Shown here piece after piece: positions 24,877-33,762 of a DNA stretch of 64,000 bases. Numbering within the stretch: the first letter of the stretch is position 1; the number at the start of each line of letters is the position of its first letter. The notes beneath the pieces were generated by a model. That model worked only from the letters and a program-made list of their open reading frames with translations. It had not been told where the DNA came from and did no database searches. Source of the DNA: Woeseiaceae bacterium (GTDB taxonomy: Bacteria > Pseudomonadota > Gammaproteobacteria > Steroidobacterales > Woeseiaceae); the NCBI GenBank assembly GCA_021773115.1, contig JAJFKS010000005.1, positions 163,390-227,389 on the forward strand. Reading direction: 5' to 3'. Made by a program: the position numbers and the translations under genes.

Positions 24877-25848
24877 ATGGATCACGTGGAAATGATACAG
24901 ACCATAGAGCGGAAGAATTGTCCATTCTGCGGCGCGGAGCAAACGCCTCTCCACACGGGTTTGACTGATCGAATTTTTGGAACCGCTGGCAAGTGGCAGA
25001 TATCCACCTGTTCTGACAAAACCTGCAAGTTAGCCTGGCTGAATCCGATGCCGCTTGAGTCGGAAATTGAAAAAGCTTACGTAAAATATTATACGCACGC
25101 ACCGCAAGACGCCGACAGCGCGGGAACCTCCACGTTCAAGACCCTGCAGCGATGGTATGCGAAGCTGCTCGGCTGCGCCGGCGAACGAGCCAGCCTCGAA
25201 ACTTTTTTTCTTGATGATGATACACCGAAGAAAGTATTGGACGTAGGCTGTGGGAACGGCAATCGACTCAAGAAACTGGAGGCCCTGGGTTGGCAGGCCG
25301 AGGGCCAGGAAATCGACGCCACGGCCGCCGACACGGCGATCGCCCTGGGCCTGGATGTGCATGTCGGATCGATTCACGGTGAGCACTTCAGCGGCAGAAA
25401 ATACGACGCCATTGTGTCAAATCATGTCGTCGAGCACTTGCACGATCCCGCCGCGATGCTGCGCCGTTGTCGGGAATTACTGCAGGACGATGGCAAGTTG
25501 GTCATTATCACACCGAATATCTGCAGCTTCGGCAGTCGGCTATTCGGAAAGAACTGGCGAGGTCTCGAGCCACCCAGGCATATCCAGATTTTTTCGCCGT
25601 TCGCGATGCGACGGTTGTTGCTCGATTGCGGCTATCGGCAGGTGTCGGTATTCACGAGCTCGGCACGAGCAGACTTGATCATGACGGGTAGCCTCGATCT
25701 CGCGTTCCGTGGGTCTCACGAGCCATCGCACGCACGCCCGTCAATCGCGAATGCACTGATGACGGTAATTCTCTGGACGTTCGCACGCATCAGTACCATC
25801 GCATCCAAAAATAGCGGCGAAGAGCTCATCGCCATTGCCCATAAGTAA
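24877..25848 (+). CDS. SAM-dependent methyltransferase with N-terminal zinc-ribbon-like Cys motif
   Basis: This is a 323-residue protein. The N-terminus has NCPFCGAEQ and, about 35 residues later, CSDKTCKLAWLNP, which together form a four-Cys zinc-ribbon pattern seen in many sugar-modifying methyltransferases. The SAM fold (Methyltransf_23 type) shows VLDVGCGNGNRLKKL, EIDATAADTA, and AIVSNHVVEHLHDPAAMLRRCRELLQDDGKLVIITPN. The tail RGLEPPRHIQIFSPFAMRRLL is also typical. ATG 24892 is an alternative start giving MIQTIERKNCPFCG. It is convergent with the rhamnosyltransferase-like gene ten bases away. Confidence 0.85.
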   Translation: MDHVEMIQTIERKNCPFCGAEQTPLHTGLTDRIFGTAGKWQISTCSDKTCKLAWLNPMPLESEIEKAYVKYYTHAPQDADSAGTSTFKTLQRWYAKLLGCAGERASLETFFLDDDTPKKVLDVGCGNGNRLKKLEALGWQAEGQEIDATAADTAIALGLDVHVGSIHGEHFSGRKYDAIVSNHVVEHLHDPAAMLRRCRELLQDDGKLVIITPNICSFGSRLFGKNWRGLEPPRHIQIFSPFAMRRLLLDCGYRQVSVFTSSARADLIMTGSLDLAFRGSHEPSHARPSIANALMTVILWTFARISTIASKNSGEELIAIAHK

Positions 25849-25858
25849 ACCAGCACCC

Positions 25859-26749
25859 TCAGCCGGAAATTTCATCAGGCGCCACGCCCATATTTCCTTT
25901 GAGCCCATCGCGCAGTCCGCGAAACATGGCTCTGATTTTTCGCCGCTTGTCCGTTTCGATCAGCAGGGCGATGACCAGCTCCCACGCGAGTGTTACGCAC
26001 TTGCGCGCGGCCCAAAGTGGATCGGTGGAGGCATACTGGATGATATTCCGGGTGCCATTACGCATGCTGTAGTACTTGCGAACGGGCGTGTGCAAGTACG
26101 GCAATATTCGATAGTTTGCAGATCGCTCGCCAATACGGTGTTTCATCAGCACACGACCATGCCGCGCCACCAGCAGACCCCTGGCGCGTCCGCGCAAGCA
26201 AATTTCGTGATCGATTCCATCAATAAAGTAATCATCACGAAATCGCCCCAGCTCACTCCAGGCAGTGAGACTCATGAGGCACCCGGAGGTAATGACAGTC
26301 GGGCAAGCCATGACATGATTACCTTCTTTGAATCGAGGTGAATCAAGGCCTGAACCATCAGCAAAATTACAGCCCAGCATGAACGGCGGTGATTCAGATT
26401 GTTGCCAGCATTCAATTTGCTGTAACAGAAAGTCGTCGGCCAAATCGGAATCCTGATCGAAAGTCACTACCCACGTGAAACCCGCACCTAAGGCCGCTTC
26501 ACATCCGACGTTGAGGGCGCTGGCGAGCCCGGTATTCATGCCCTGTGACAAATAGTGCACTCGCGGGCCGCAGTCGTGTTTTTTCCTTGCGTCGACATCG
26601 GGCGTGTTATCAACCCAATACACGGCCGCAAACTGGTCGCTTAGCCTCGTCAGACGTGCGGCAAATTGCTCGTCCGGGTGGTAACTCACAATTACGGCGG
26701 CCGTTTGGGTGACATCCGGTGTCGACAAGGAACCCGGTACTGGCGTCAT
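25859..26749 (-). CDS. family 2 glycosyltransferase, rhamnosyltransferase-like
   Basis: This is a 296-residue GT2 enzyme. VIVSYHPDEQFAARL begins the GT-A fold, WVVTFDQDSDLADDF carries the DxD-type metal/nucleotide site in the form seen in dTDP-rhamnosyltransferases, and the SGCLMSLTAWSELGRFRDDYFIDGIDHEICLRGRARG acceptor region matches the same group. I set the start at ATG 26749, which has GGGAG seven bases upstream; the ORF track's 513-residue version reaches into the next gene in a wrong frame. It lies 16 bases after the GT4-type gene, so the two form an operon for an exopolysaccharide or lipopolysaccharide glycan. Confidence 0.87.
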   Translation of the reverse strand: MTPVPGSLSTPDVTQTAAVIVSYHPDEQFAARLTRLSDQFAAVYWVDNTPDVDARKKHDCGPRVHYLSQGMNTGLASALNVGCEAALGAGFTWVVTFDQDSDLADDFLLQQIECWQQSESPPFMLGCNFADGSGLDSPRFKEGNHVMACPTVITSGCLMSLTAWSELGRFRDDYFIDGIDHEICLRGRARGLLVARHGRVLMKHRIGERSANYRILPYLHTPVRKYYSMRNGTRNIIQYASTDPLWAARKCVTLAWELVIALLIETDKRRKIRAMFRGLRDGLKGNMGVAPDEISG

Positions 26750-26765
26750 GAGCTTGTCTCCCTCA

Positions 26766-27923
26766 TCACGCAAGGTCGATGATGTTTTGCAGGGATTGCC
26801 GAATCGCCGCATCTGAAAGTGCCCGTTGATAGTAATCGGCGCCAGCTCGCGCTGTGCTTGCCAATTCAGCGGGCTTGTCGCGGAGGCGGCACAATGCATT
26901 GGCAAGTGACTGCGCATCGCCAGGCGGCACCAACTGCAGAGGTGCTTCGCTTTCAAGGTCGTCGCACTCAGACAGAATTCTTTTTGTCGTAGCCGTTGCG
27001 GCGGTGATGACCGGCATGCCGAGCGCCAGGTAATAGTAAATCTTGTACGGCAGTACTCTCTGGGCCTTCGGCCCGTCGCCAAAAATGCCCAGGCAAATGT
27101 CGGCGTTGCTGATCTGGTCGGCGACGAACTCTGTGGAAAAATGACCACAATGCCAGGTAACGTTCGAGTCCGTGTTATCTGCCATGAAGTCCTGCAAATA
27201 GCTGGCATCCTGACCGTCTCCGACAAACACAAACTCAATCCTCGAATCTTCCGCGAGCAGGCTGACTGCGGCAATGATCGTACGAATTCCCTGGAGTGGA
27301 ACAAACGTACCCAGAAATACACAGCGCATGGATTCCGAACGCCTGTTCTCCGCTTTCGCCCTGCTTGAAAGCAGCGGCGGAATACAAAGCGGCATGGCAT
27401 AGAACTTATCCACGGGCATGTCGAACAGCTGACTGAAATATTCGGCGTTTTCTGGCGTATCGACGATGACGACCGTTGCCGCCGCGAAAGCGCGTCGCTC
27501 GAGACGATACAGGAGCTTCGCTAAAACACCGGACTCCTTGAGTAAACTTCGGTCGCAGACAATCGTGTCATACAGGGATATAAAGGCATCCAGGTACATC
27601 ACGGGATAGCGCCTGCGCATCCACGGCAGACCCAGCCAGATTGCGAGAAATACGCCGGGATAGCAGACGTAAACGCTTTTCGCACGGTGTCGCAAACTGT
27701 GGAACAATACCTTGATGTGAGCGATCAGAAAGCGCCAGATAAACACTGGCCGACTGGAGCTCATTGCGGCAAAGATACCGGGTGAAACGTCAGATTTAGA
27801 CAGCGGCACAACATATTGAATGTAGTTGTCGCCCAGTAGCTGCTTCAGAGCTACAAGTTTGTACTTGACGTTGGGATAGGAATCGCTAGCTTGGGTGACA
27901 CCCAGAACGTGAAGATCCTTCAT
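26766..27923 (-). CDS. glycosyltransferase, GT4/GT-B type
   Basis: This is a 385-residue GT-B protein. The C-terminal half has the expected SMRCVFLGTFVPLQGIRTIIAAVSLL start of the nucleotide-binding domain, VFVGDGQDASYLQDF, and HFSTEFVADQISNADICLGIFGD..RVLPYKIYYYLALGMPVITA, where the GT4 EX7E region is somewhat degenerate. A hydrophobic stretch around VYVCYPGVFLAIWLGL suggests membrane association. I use ATG 27923 (MKDLHVLG), since the ORF track starts at a GTG 23 codons upstream with no better ribosome site. Sugar and acceptor are unknown. Confidence 0.78.
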   Translation of the reverse strand: MKDLHVLGVTQASDSYPNVKYKLVALKQLLGDNYIQYVVPLSKSDVSPGIFAAMSSSRPVFIWRFLIAHIKVLFHSLRHRAKSVYVCYPGVFLAIWLGLPWMRRRYPVMYLDAFISLYDTIVCDRSLLKESGVLAKLLYRLERRAFAAATVVIVDTPENAEYFSQLFDMPVDKFYAMPLCIPPLLSSRAKAENRRSESMRCVFLGTFVPLQGIRTIIAAVSLLAEDSRIEFVFVGDGQDASYLQDFMADNTDSNVTWHCGHFSTEFVADQISNADICLGIFGDGPKAQRVLPYKIYYYLALGMPVITAATATTKRILSECDDLESEAPLQLVPPGDAQSLANALCRLRDKPAELASTARAGADYYQRALSDAAIRQSLQNIIDLA

Positions 27924-28015
27924 GCCAGGTTTACCCGCAGTATCATTGGCCAATTCAATTCTGGCAAAGTATACGCTCACCGAACGTACCACTAAAGCCG
28001 CGCAGCAGGATAATC

Positions 28016-28927
28016 ATGATTCAGAGTCAAAGAGCATTAAAGTTGCTGCGCTTTGCGCTGGTCGTTGCGGCCGTTTCGCTGTTACTGCACATGATCTCGA
28101 AAGTGGGTATGGGGCAAATTGTCCAGTACCTGTCGAACCTGCATCCCGGCTGGCTGGCGCTGACATTTGTCTTCATGGCGGCAAATATTTCATTCGCGAC
28201 ACTGAGATTTCGATGCCTGATCACGTCGGAGCTTCCCTTTGTTTATTTTCTGGAAGTGTTCCTGGCGAGCTTCTTGCTGAATTACGCGGCTATGGTGCAA
28301 GGGCTGGGGCTGGGAGCGAAAATCGGTATGCTAAAGACCCGGCACGTTCCGATCAGCCAGTCATCTGCCGGAATCTGGCTGGAAATTAGCCTGGATATTC
28401 TGGTCTGTAGCAGCATGGTCGTCGTCTTCGTGTTCCTGGAAATTGGCCCCACCCCCCAAAGTTTGCTCATCTTTGCCATTCCGCTGGCGATTGTCGCCGC
28501 GGTTAGCATCGCTTTCCGGGTGGTGCGCCGATTTCCAGGACGTTTTGCGGTCGCGGATCAATTCCTGAGCGCTTTTCGCGATGTCAGTTCACTCCCGAGG
28601 CTTAGCTCGGCGCTTTTTTACTCAGCCGGAATCTGGATTAGCACCGGGGTCGGCCTGTATTGCATGCTGAATTCGGTGCAGTCTGCAGCCCCGACCGATC
28701 TGGGATTGTCGATCCTCGCGATGACGTCCGGATTCCTCACGGGATTGGTGTCGCTGATTCCGGGCGGCATCGGCGTGCGTGAATTGACCTGGTCGTATGT
28801 TGTCAGTCAGGGCGGCTATCCACTGGCCTTAGCCGGCTTGGCGGCAATTCTTTACAGGCTGTTTGCCATTTTTCTGGTTGCGCTGACGCTCGCAATCATG
28901 TCATTCACCCGGCGCCGTGCGGACTGA
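28016..28927 (+). CDS. integral membrane protein, LPG_synthase_TM (UPF0104) family
   Basis: This is a 303-residue membrane protein with about seven or eight hydrophobic helices. The middle and C-terminal motifs FLASFLLNYAAMVQGLGLGAK and LVSLIPGGIGVRELTWSY (the conserved P-GG-G-RE segment) identify the lysylphosphatidylglycerol-synthase-like transmembrane family, found in glycolipid and O-antigen loci. Members are thought to move or remodel lipid-linked substrates, but few are characterised. It is divergent from the GT4 gene and likely belongs to the same surface-glycan module. Confidence 0.78.
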   Translation: MIQSQRALKLLRFALVVAAVSLLLHMISKVGMGQIVQYLSNLHPGWLALTFVFMAANISFATLRFRCLITSELPFVYFLEVFLASFLLNYAAMVQGLGLGAKIGMLKTRHVPISQSSAGIWLEISLDILVCSSMVVVFVFLEIGPTPQSLLIFAIPLAIVAAVSIAFRVVRRFPGRFAVADQFLSAFRDVSSLPRLSSALFYSAGIWISTGVGLYCMLNSVQSAAPTDLGLSILAMTSGFLTGLVSLIPGGIGVRELTWSYVVSQGGYPLALAGLAAILYRLFAIFLVALTLAIMSFTRRRAD

Positions 28928-28963
28928 CAAACATCAGACAACAAGGGCGCGGTCATCTTTTCG

Positions 28964-30541
28964 CTAGAAACGAGCGACGCTGTAATGCGGATCATCCTCG
29001 GCAACTTCCACCTCGACCAGGCTGCCCGCGGCGGTAATCATTTTTTGACACTCGGTGCTCAGGTGACGCAATCGCAGTTTCTTGCCCGCATTTCTATAGC
29101 GCTCAGTGATGGCGTTCAGTGCCTCAAGACTGGAGTAGTCAGCGACTCGTGCGTCTTTGAAATCGATGATGACCACGTCCGGGTCGTTGGCAGGCCACAG
29201 GCGTTCTGAAAACTCCCGCACCGAGCCGAAATACAGCACTCCCTGAAGATTGTAGATGCGCGTGCCCGGCTCGATGTCCTGCGGCATCAGCCGTACGTGG
29301 TGCGCGCTTTTCCACGCAAATACCAGCGCAGAAAGCACGACACCGATGAAGACGGCCAGTGCCAGGTTGTGCAGTAACACGGTCGTCATCGTGACCACGA
29401 GGATCACAAATATATCGGTCCCGGGTACCTTGCCGAAGGTGCGGAACGTGGCCCACTCAAAGGTGCCGATGACCACCATGAACATGACGCCTACCAGTGC
29501 TGCGATGGGAATCTTCACGATGACCGGTCCGCCAACGAGGATGAACACGACCAGTGCCAGTGCAGCCACCAGGCCCGATGTACGACCACGCCCACCCGAC
29601 TTTATATTGATGAGACTCTGCCCGATCATGGCACAGCCGCCCATGCCGCCAAACAGACCGGACAGGAAGTTTGCGCCACCCTGTGCGAGGCACTCGCGGT
29701 TACCCTGGCCGCGTGTTTCCGTTAAGTCATCGATGAGCTGCAGTGTCATCAGGGATTCGATCAAGCCGACCATGGCGACGGCGACGGCAACGCCGCCGAT
29801 AAGGAGTATCGTTTCGCGATCCCAGATGATATCGCCGGGCCAGCTCAGAACGGGCAATGCGCCGCGCAACTCCCCGCTGCCGGTTCCCTCGAATAGCACA
29901 TCCGAAACAGTCTTCGTGTCGACGATGTCAAAAAAGCTCAAACAGCCGACCGCGACAATAGCGACCAGAATCGACGGGATCGCCGAGGTGATCCTGGGAA
30001 AAAACTGGATGATGAACATGGTCAGCAGCGCGAGAGCGCTCATGACCAGCAACTGGTTGGTCGCGAGCCATTGTCCGTCGACGGTTTGGAAGGACTTGAA
30101 CTGCGAAATCAGGATGACGATTGCAAGGCCGTTCACGAAGCCCATCATTACCGGATGTGGTACCAGCCGGATGAAACGACCGAGCTTGAGTACCGCAACC
30201 AGGCCCTGGATAAGGCCCGCGAGCATCAGTGTTGCAAACATGTACTGCATGCCGAGGTTATCGATGCCGAGCTCAGCGCCGGCGACGTTGCCCATTTCAA
30301 CGGATTTGGCAACGACGACCGCGATCGCGCCGGTCGCGCCGGATATCATGCCCGGCCGACCGCCAAAGGCCGATGTGATCAGGCCCAGCATCACGGCGGA
30401 CCAGAGCCCAACAATTGGATCGACCTTGGCGACAAAAGAAAAGGCAATCGCTTCAGGAACAAGCGCAAGTGCAACGGTCAGTCCGGATAGCGTATCGGCT
30501 TTCCAGGTACCGTTGGTTTTTGTGAATAAGTTAAAGATCAT
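28964..30541 (-). CDS. SulP-family inorganic anion transporter with STAS domain
   Basis: This is a 525-residue member of the SLC26/SulP family. The start ADTLSGLTVALALVPEAIAFSFVAKVDPIVGLWSAV is the TM1 signature, and ISGATGAIAVVVAKS aligns with TM3. The C-terminal ~110 residues (GVLYFGSVREFSERL.. VVIIDFKDARVADYSSLEALNAI) are a cytoplasmic STAS domain. It is an inner-membrane carrier for bicarbonate, sulfate or dicarboxylate; the sequence differs enough from the second SulP gene at 31261 that they probably have different jobs. The 132 bases upstream contain no clear promoter. Confidence 0.9.
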   Translation of the reverse strand: MIFNLFTKTNGTWKADTLSGLTVALALVPEAIAFSFVAKVDPIVGLWSAVMLGLITSAFGGRPGMISGATGAIAVVVAKSVEMGNVAGAELGIDNLGMQYMFATLMLAGLIQGLVAVLKLGRFIRLVPHPVMMGFVNGLAIVILISQFKSFQTVDGQWLATNQLLVMSALALLTMFIIQFFPRITSAIPSILVAIVAVGCLSFFDIVDTKTVSDVLFEGTGSGELRGALPVLSWPGDIIWDRETILLIGGVAVAVAMVGLIESLMTLQLIDDLTETRGQGNRECLAQGGANFLSGLFGGMGGCAMIGQSLINIKSGGRGRTSGLVAALALVVFILVGGPVIVKIPIAALVGVMFMVVIGTFEWATFRTFGKVPGTDIFVILVVTMTTVLLHNLALAVFIGVVLSALVFAWKSAHHVRLMPQDIEPGTRIYNLQGVLYFGSVREFSERLWPANDPDVVIIDFKDARVADYSSLEALNAITERYRNAGKKLRLRHLSTECQKMITAAGSLVEVEVAEDDPHYSVARF

Positions 30542-30673
30542 CAGGCAATAGAAGTCACGTAAGTCGCAGCGAGACTGGCGACTCGGACGCAGTGGTTAGG
30601 AGGGGCGGGCGGCGGAGTCTACAGCAAATCGACGTGCTTGGAACAGGACATCGTGCGCAATTGCGGAATAGTC

Positions 30674-31135
30674 CTACAATTGCTTGCAGGCACGCAGTTG
30701 CCGCGTCAGTGCCAGCAACTCTGCAAGATACTCCTCACCCTGTGCCTTCGTGTAGGCATTAGCTCGCATCTCGAGATCAATCCCATCGATCGCATCGCGC
30801 GTCAATTTTTCACATTCGGCACGGTCGTCTGACGCCGGTTCGGGCAGCGGTGCTTCGGTGGCCGCTGGTGGTTTAGCGGGCTCGTCGAAGGGGTTCACGA
30901 AATCAAAGCTGTCACCAGCCGCGGCGGGTGTGCCGCTATCGCTATGACTCTCATCGGCTTCATCGCCCTTGTCGACAGGCACTGCAGGCTCGGCGCACGG
31001 GATTTCCTGAAACGCGAACGTGCCGTCGTCCTGCAAACAACGATGGATCCGGGTATCCGCTGCAACGCCGCCAGCCGCGAACAACAATACTGCAATGGCG
31101 ATGCACGCAGCGGATTGCATGCTCCTTCGACGCAT
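30674..31135 (-). CDS. DUF4124-domain secreted protein
   Basis: This is a small exported protein of 153 residues. A signal peptide (SAACIAIAVLLFAAGGVAA) is followed by a DUF4124-type core, RIHRCLQDDGTFAFQEIPCAEP, in which two Cys frame a short beta hairpin. The remainder is acidic and Pro/Ala-rich, and ends in a charged helix with one Cys pair candidate (CEKLTRD .. LRACKQL). I chose ATG 31135; 31159 and 31120 are also possible. DUF4124 proteins are periplasmic and functionally uncharacterised. It sits between the two SulP carriers, all on the same strand. Confidence 0.7.
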   Translation of the reverse strand: MRRRSMQSAACIAIAVLLFAAGGVAADTRIHRCLQDDGTFAFQEIPCAEPAVPVDKGDEADESHSDSGTPAAAGDSFDFVNPFDEPAKPPAATEAPLPEPASDDRAECEKLTRDAIDGIDLEMRANAYTKAQGEEYLAELLALTRQLRACKQL

Positions 31136-31260
31136 GACTCGGGCCCTAAATGGCAACATATTTCCTACAAGCTTCGACCATGGAAGTTGAGTTTACACTG
31201 CGCATGATAGCCAGGTTGCGGTTCGGCATTGTGGTGCAGACAGGTCGACGTCAGTCGCAT

Positions 31261-32940
31261 TTATGCCAAAGACTTTGTCTTACAGAAGGTCACTGCGGCC
31301 TCGATCGCATCCTTCCGGTCTTCGAACTGCTGTTCAAGCGGAATACGATCGAGGACACCCATACCGCTGAGCGCCCGCAGCGCGTGGCCTGTTAAGCCCG
31401 ACACGATGACATGCCGATCATGCTTTCGTGACAGGACGATCATTTCATCGAACGCCAGTGCCGCACTTGGGTCGACATAGCCGGCGTGCGTAAAGTCGTA
31501 AATGACCACATCACGGGGGCTTATCGCCTGAGTGTCGCGGCGAGCCAGGTCGCGCGCCGATGCATAGGAAAACGAACCATGTAGCTGAGTAATCAGCACA
31601 CGCCCATTGACGGTATTCAAAAGGGCTTTTTCGGCAGCCGTGAGTAGTTCGAGTTCGTTGGCGTCCGCAGATTGCTTTAGTCCTTTGACCTGTTCTTCGG
31701 CGAGCCAACGCGAATTGACGAATCCTGCCAGGATAATGCCAACACCAACGGCGGTAATCAGGTCGACGAAGACGGTCAGCCCGAGAGTTACCAGCATCAC
31801 GACGACTTTTTCCCTGGGTACGCGTCGTATGCGTTTCAGATAACCCCAGTCGATGATGTCCCAACCGACCTTCATCAGAATGGCGGCCAGAATAGTGGTT
31901 GGTACAAAGGCGACGATCGGGCCAAGGCCTAATGCAAGTGCCAACAGGATGATGGCATGCAACATTCCCGATACCGGGCTTCGACCCCCGGCCCGGACGT
32001 TGACTACGGTTCGCATTGTTGCACCAGCACCCGGTAGGGCACCTAACAAGCCGGCAAGCAGATTTCCGATGCCCTGTCCGACGAGTTCCTTGTCGGGGTC
32101 ATGTTGTGTTTTTGTGACTGAGTCGGCAACGAGTGATGTCAGCAGACTGTCGATTGAACCCAACAGCGCGAGAATGAATGCGGGTTGCAGCATCGTCGCC
32201 ATACCACCGCTGGATAATGTCGGCATGACGATCTCAGGTATTCCCGACGGCACTTCGCCGATAACGGGTAAGCCCTGAAAGACCAGCGCCGAAATGCTCG
32301 TACCAATTACCAGGATACCGAGCGGGGCCGGTAGTAACTGGGCAAGCCGTTTCGGCCAATATATGAGGATCAGTAGTGCGGCAACAGCAAAGGCAACTGC
32401 ACGAAAATCGATTGCGTCGAATTGCAGTGCAGTCAGGGTCTGCAGGGTGCCGGTGACACCTTGCGTTGAGGCAGGCGAGCCGAGAAACGGTAGCGTTTGA
32501 ATGATCACGATGATCACGCCGATACCGGTCATGAATCCGGACACGACCGATGCGGGTGTGTAGGTAACGTATTTACCGACACGAAGTATTCCGAACAGTA
32601 TTTGAATGACGCCGCCAAGCATCACAATGGTAAATGCCTCGGCAAGGTTTTCGGCGTGGGTCGCAACGACTGCGCCCATAACGACGGTCATTGGGCCGGT
32701 CGGGCCGGATATCTGTGCCGGTGTGCCGCCAAACAACGAGGCGAAAAATCCCGTCGCGATAGCACCGTACAATCCGGCAACGGCACCGGCACCCGAGGCA
32801 ACACCGAAGGCAAGAGCAAGCGGCAGTGCAACGACCGCCGCCGTGATTCCGCCGAAAATATCGCCGCGAATATTGTGGCTACTCTGGCCACCGCTTGGTC
32901 GGCCAAACAGGTTCGGTGTTAAAAGTTTTAGAACGGACAC
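31261..32940 (-). CDS. SulP-family transporter, BicA-like (probable bicarbonate/sodium)
   Basis: This is a 559-residue SulP protein whose N-terminus NIRGDIFGGITAAVVALPLALAFGVASGAGAVAG closely follows, as I recall it, the cyanobacterial bicarbonate transporter BicA. It also has ISGPTGPMTVVMGAVVA (TM3) and GVIQILFGILRVGKYVTYTPASVVSGFMTGIGVI. A STAS domain ends the protein (RVLITQLHGSFSYASARDLAR, VVIYDFTHAGYVDPSAALAFDEM). The start is GTG 32940 with a weak ribosome site. Sodium-dependent bicarbonate uptake is the leading proposal; sulfate cannot be ruled out without tests. Confidence 0.87.
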   Translation of the reverse strand: MSVLKLLTPNLFGRPSGGQSSHNIRGDIFGGITAAVVALPLALAFGVASGAGAVAGLYGAIATGFFASLFGGTPAQISGPTGPMTVVMGAVVATHAENLAEAFTIVMLGGVIQILFGILRVGKYVTYTPASVVSGFMTGIGVIIVIIQTLPFLGSPASTQGVTGTLQTLTALQFDAIDFRAVAFAVAALLILIYWPKRLAQLLPAPLGILVIGTSISALVFQGLPVIGEVPSGIPEIVMPTLSSGGMATMLQPAFILALLGSIDSLLTSLVADSVTKTQHDPDKELVGQGIGNLLAGLLGALPGAGATMRTVVNVRAGGRSPVSGMLHAIILLALALGLGPIVAFVPTTILAAILMKVGWDIIDWGYLKRIRRVPREKVVVMLVTLGLTVFVDLITAVGVGIILAGFVNSRWLAEEQVKGLKQSADANELELLTAAEKALLNTVNGRVLITQLHGSFSYASARDLARRDTQAISPRDVVIYDFTHAGYVDPSAALAFDEMIVLSRKHDRHVIVSGLTGHALRALSGMGVLDRIPLEQQFEDRKDAIEAAVTFCKTKSLA

Positions 32941-32994
32941 TTGCAGTCTGGTCGTGGATACCGGGCCAATGATGCTGCTTATGGATTCAATTTG

Positions 32995-33762
32995 CTACTG
33001 TGGATTCCGCCGGTTTACATCACTCGAGTCTTCCTGTAGCTGCCCGAGTGAGCCCGCATCCGTCACAATAAGGTCCATGGCGACGTCGTGGGCCTGTGGA
33101 TAAATTGACGGCAGCCGACAGATCTCCAGCCCGATACCGACAGTTACGGGTCGAGGATCCATTTCGGACAACGTCCGGTCGTAATAACCGCCGCCATGAC
33201 CCAGTCGATGCCTCCGATCGTCGAAGCCAAGCAACGGAATCAATAGCACGTCGACTTCGACGAGCTGTCGTGTCGCTGGCGCAGGTATTCCCCATGGCCC
33301 CGATTCGTCCAGCTTGTCACCGGGGTGCCAGGCCCAGAATTCAAGGGGCTGCTTCGGTTCAATGATGACGGGAAGGGCAGCTTCGACGCCCTGGTCGGTG
33401 AGTGCCGTCATTAACGGCCGCAAATCAATTTCACCTGCCATCGGCCAGTAGAAGCCAACTCGTTGACGACGTGAAAAAACGCCAGTGTTTTGCAGGTTCT
33501 CAACTATCCTTTTCGTGCATCGAGCGCGCTCATCGTAGTTAAGCTCACGTCGTAACGTGCGTAGTTGTGAACGTGTCGCAACTCGCCAGGACTGTACGGT
33601 GTCCCATGCCGACCCTGCGTCCGCATCCTTATCTTCTGCAAGCGCGGTACCAAGGTAATTCGGATCCAGCTCATGCTGATAGCACGGCGGCGACGCGTAG
33701 TCCCGAGGCTCAGTTTCGTGATCGTCTGCGCCGGGTTGTTTCTTGTCGGATGGGGATGACAT
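32995..33762 (-). CDS. 5-formyltetrahydrofolate cyclo-ligase with N-terminal extension
   Basis: This is a 255-residue enzyme that converts 5-formyl-THF and ATP to 5,10-methenyl-THF. The cyclo-ligase core runs from about residue 60 with SQLRTLRRELNYDER, VGFYWPMAGEIDLRPLM and the ATP/folate motif LLGFDDRRHRLGHGGGYYDRTL. The first ~55 residues are not part of the usual ~190-residue enzyme and contain YASPPCYQHELDPNYLG, a small conserved-looking motif with one Cys and one His. The start overlaps the stop of the MarR gene by one base (TGATG), indicating translational coupling. A housekeeping folate enzyme under a MarR regulator is unusual. Confidence 0.9.
   Translation of the reverse strand: MSSPSDKKQPGADDHETEPRDYASPPCYQHELDPNYLGTALAEDKDADAGSAWDTVQSWRVATRSQLRTLRRELNYDERARCTKRIVENLQNTGVFSRRQRVGFYWPMAGEIDLRPLMTALTDQGVEAALPVIIEPKQPLEFWAWHPGDKLDESGPWGIPAPATRQLVEVDVLLIPLLGFDDRRHRLGHGGGYYDRTLSEMDPRPVTVGIGLEICRLPSIYPQAHDVAMDLIVTDAGSLGQLQEDSSDVNRRNPQ

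Noticed and set aside
25859-27400. 513-residue ORF on the minus strand
   Set aside because: Only its last 296 residues are a glycosyltransferase; the N-terminal part is the wrong frame of the GT4 gene. ATG 26749 with GGGAG upstream is the real start.
29256-30551. 431-residue ORF on the plus strand
   Set aside because: Antisense shadow of the SulP transporter; Thr/Pro/Met-rich without any domain.
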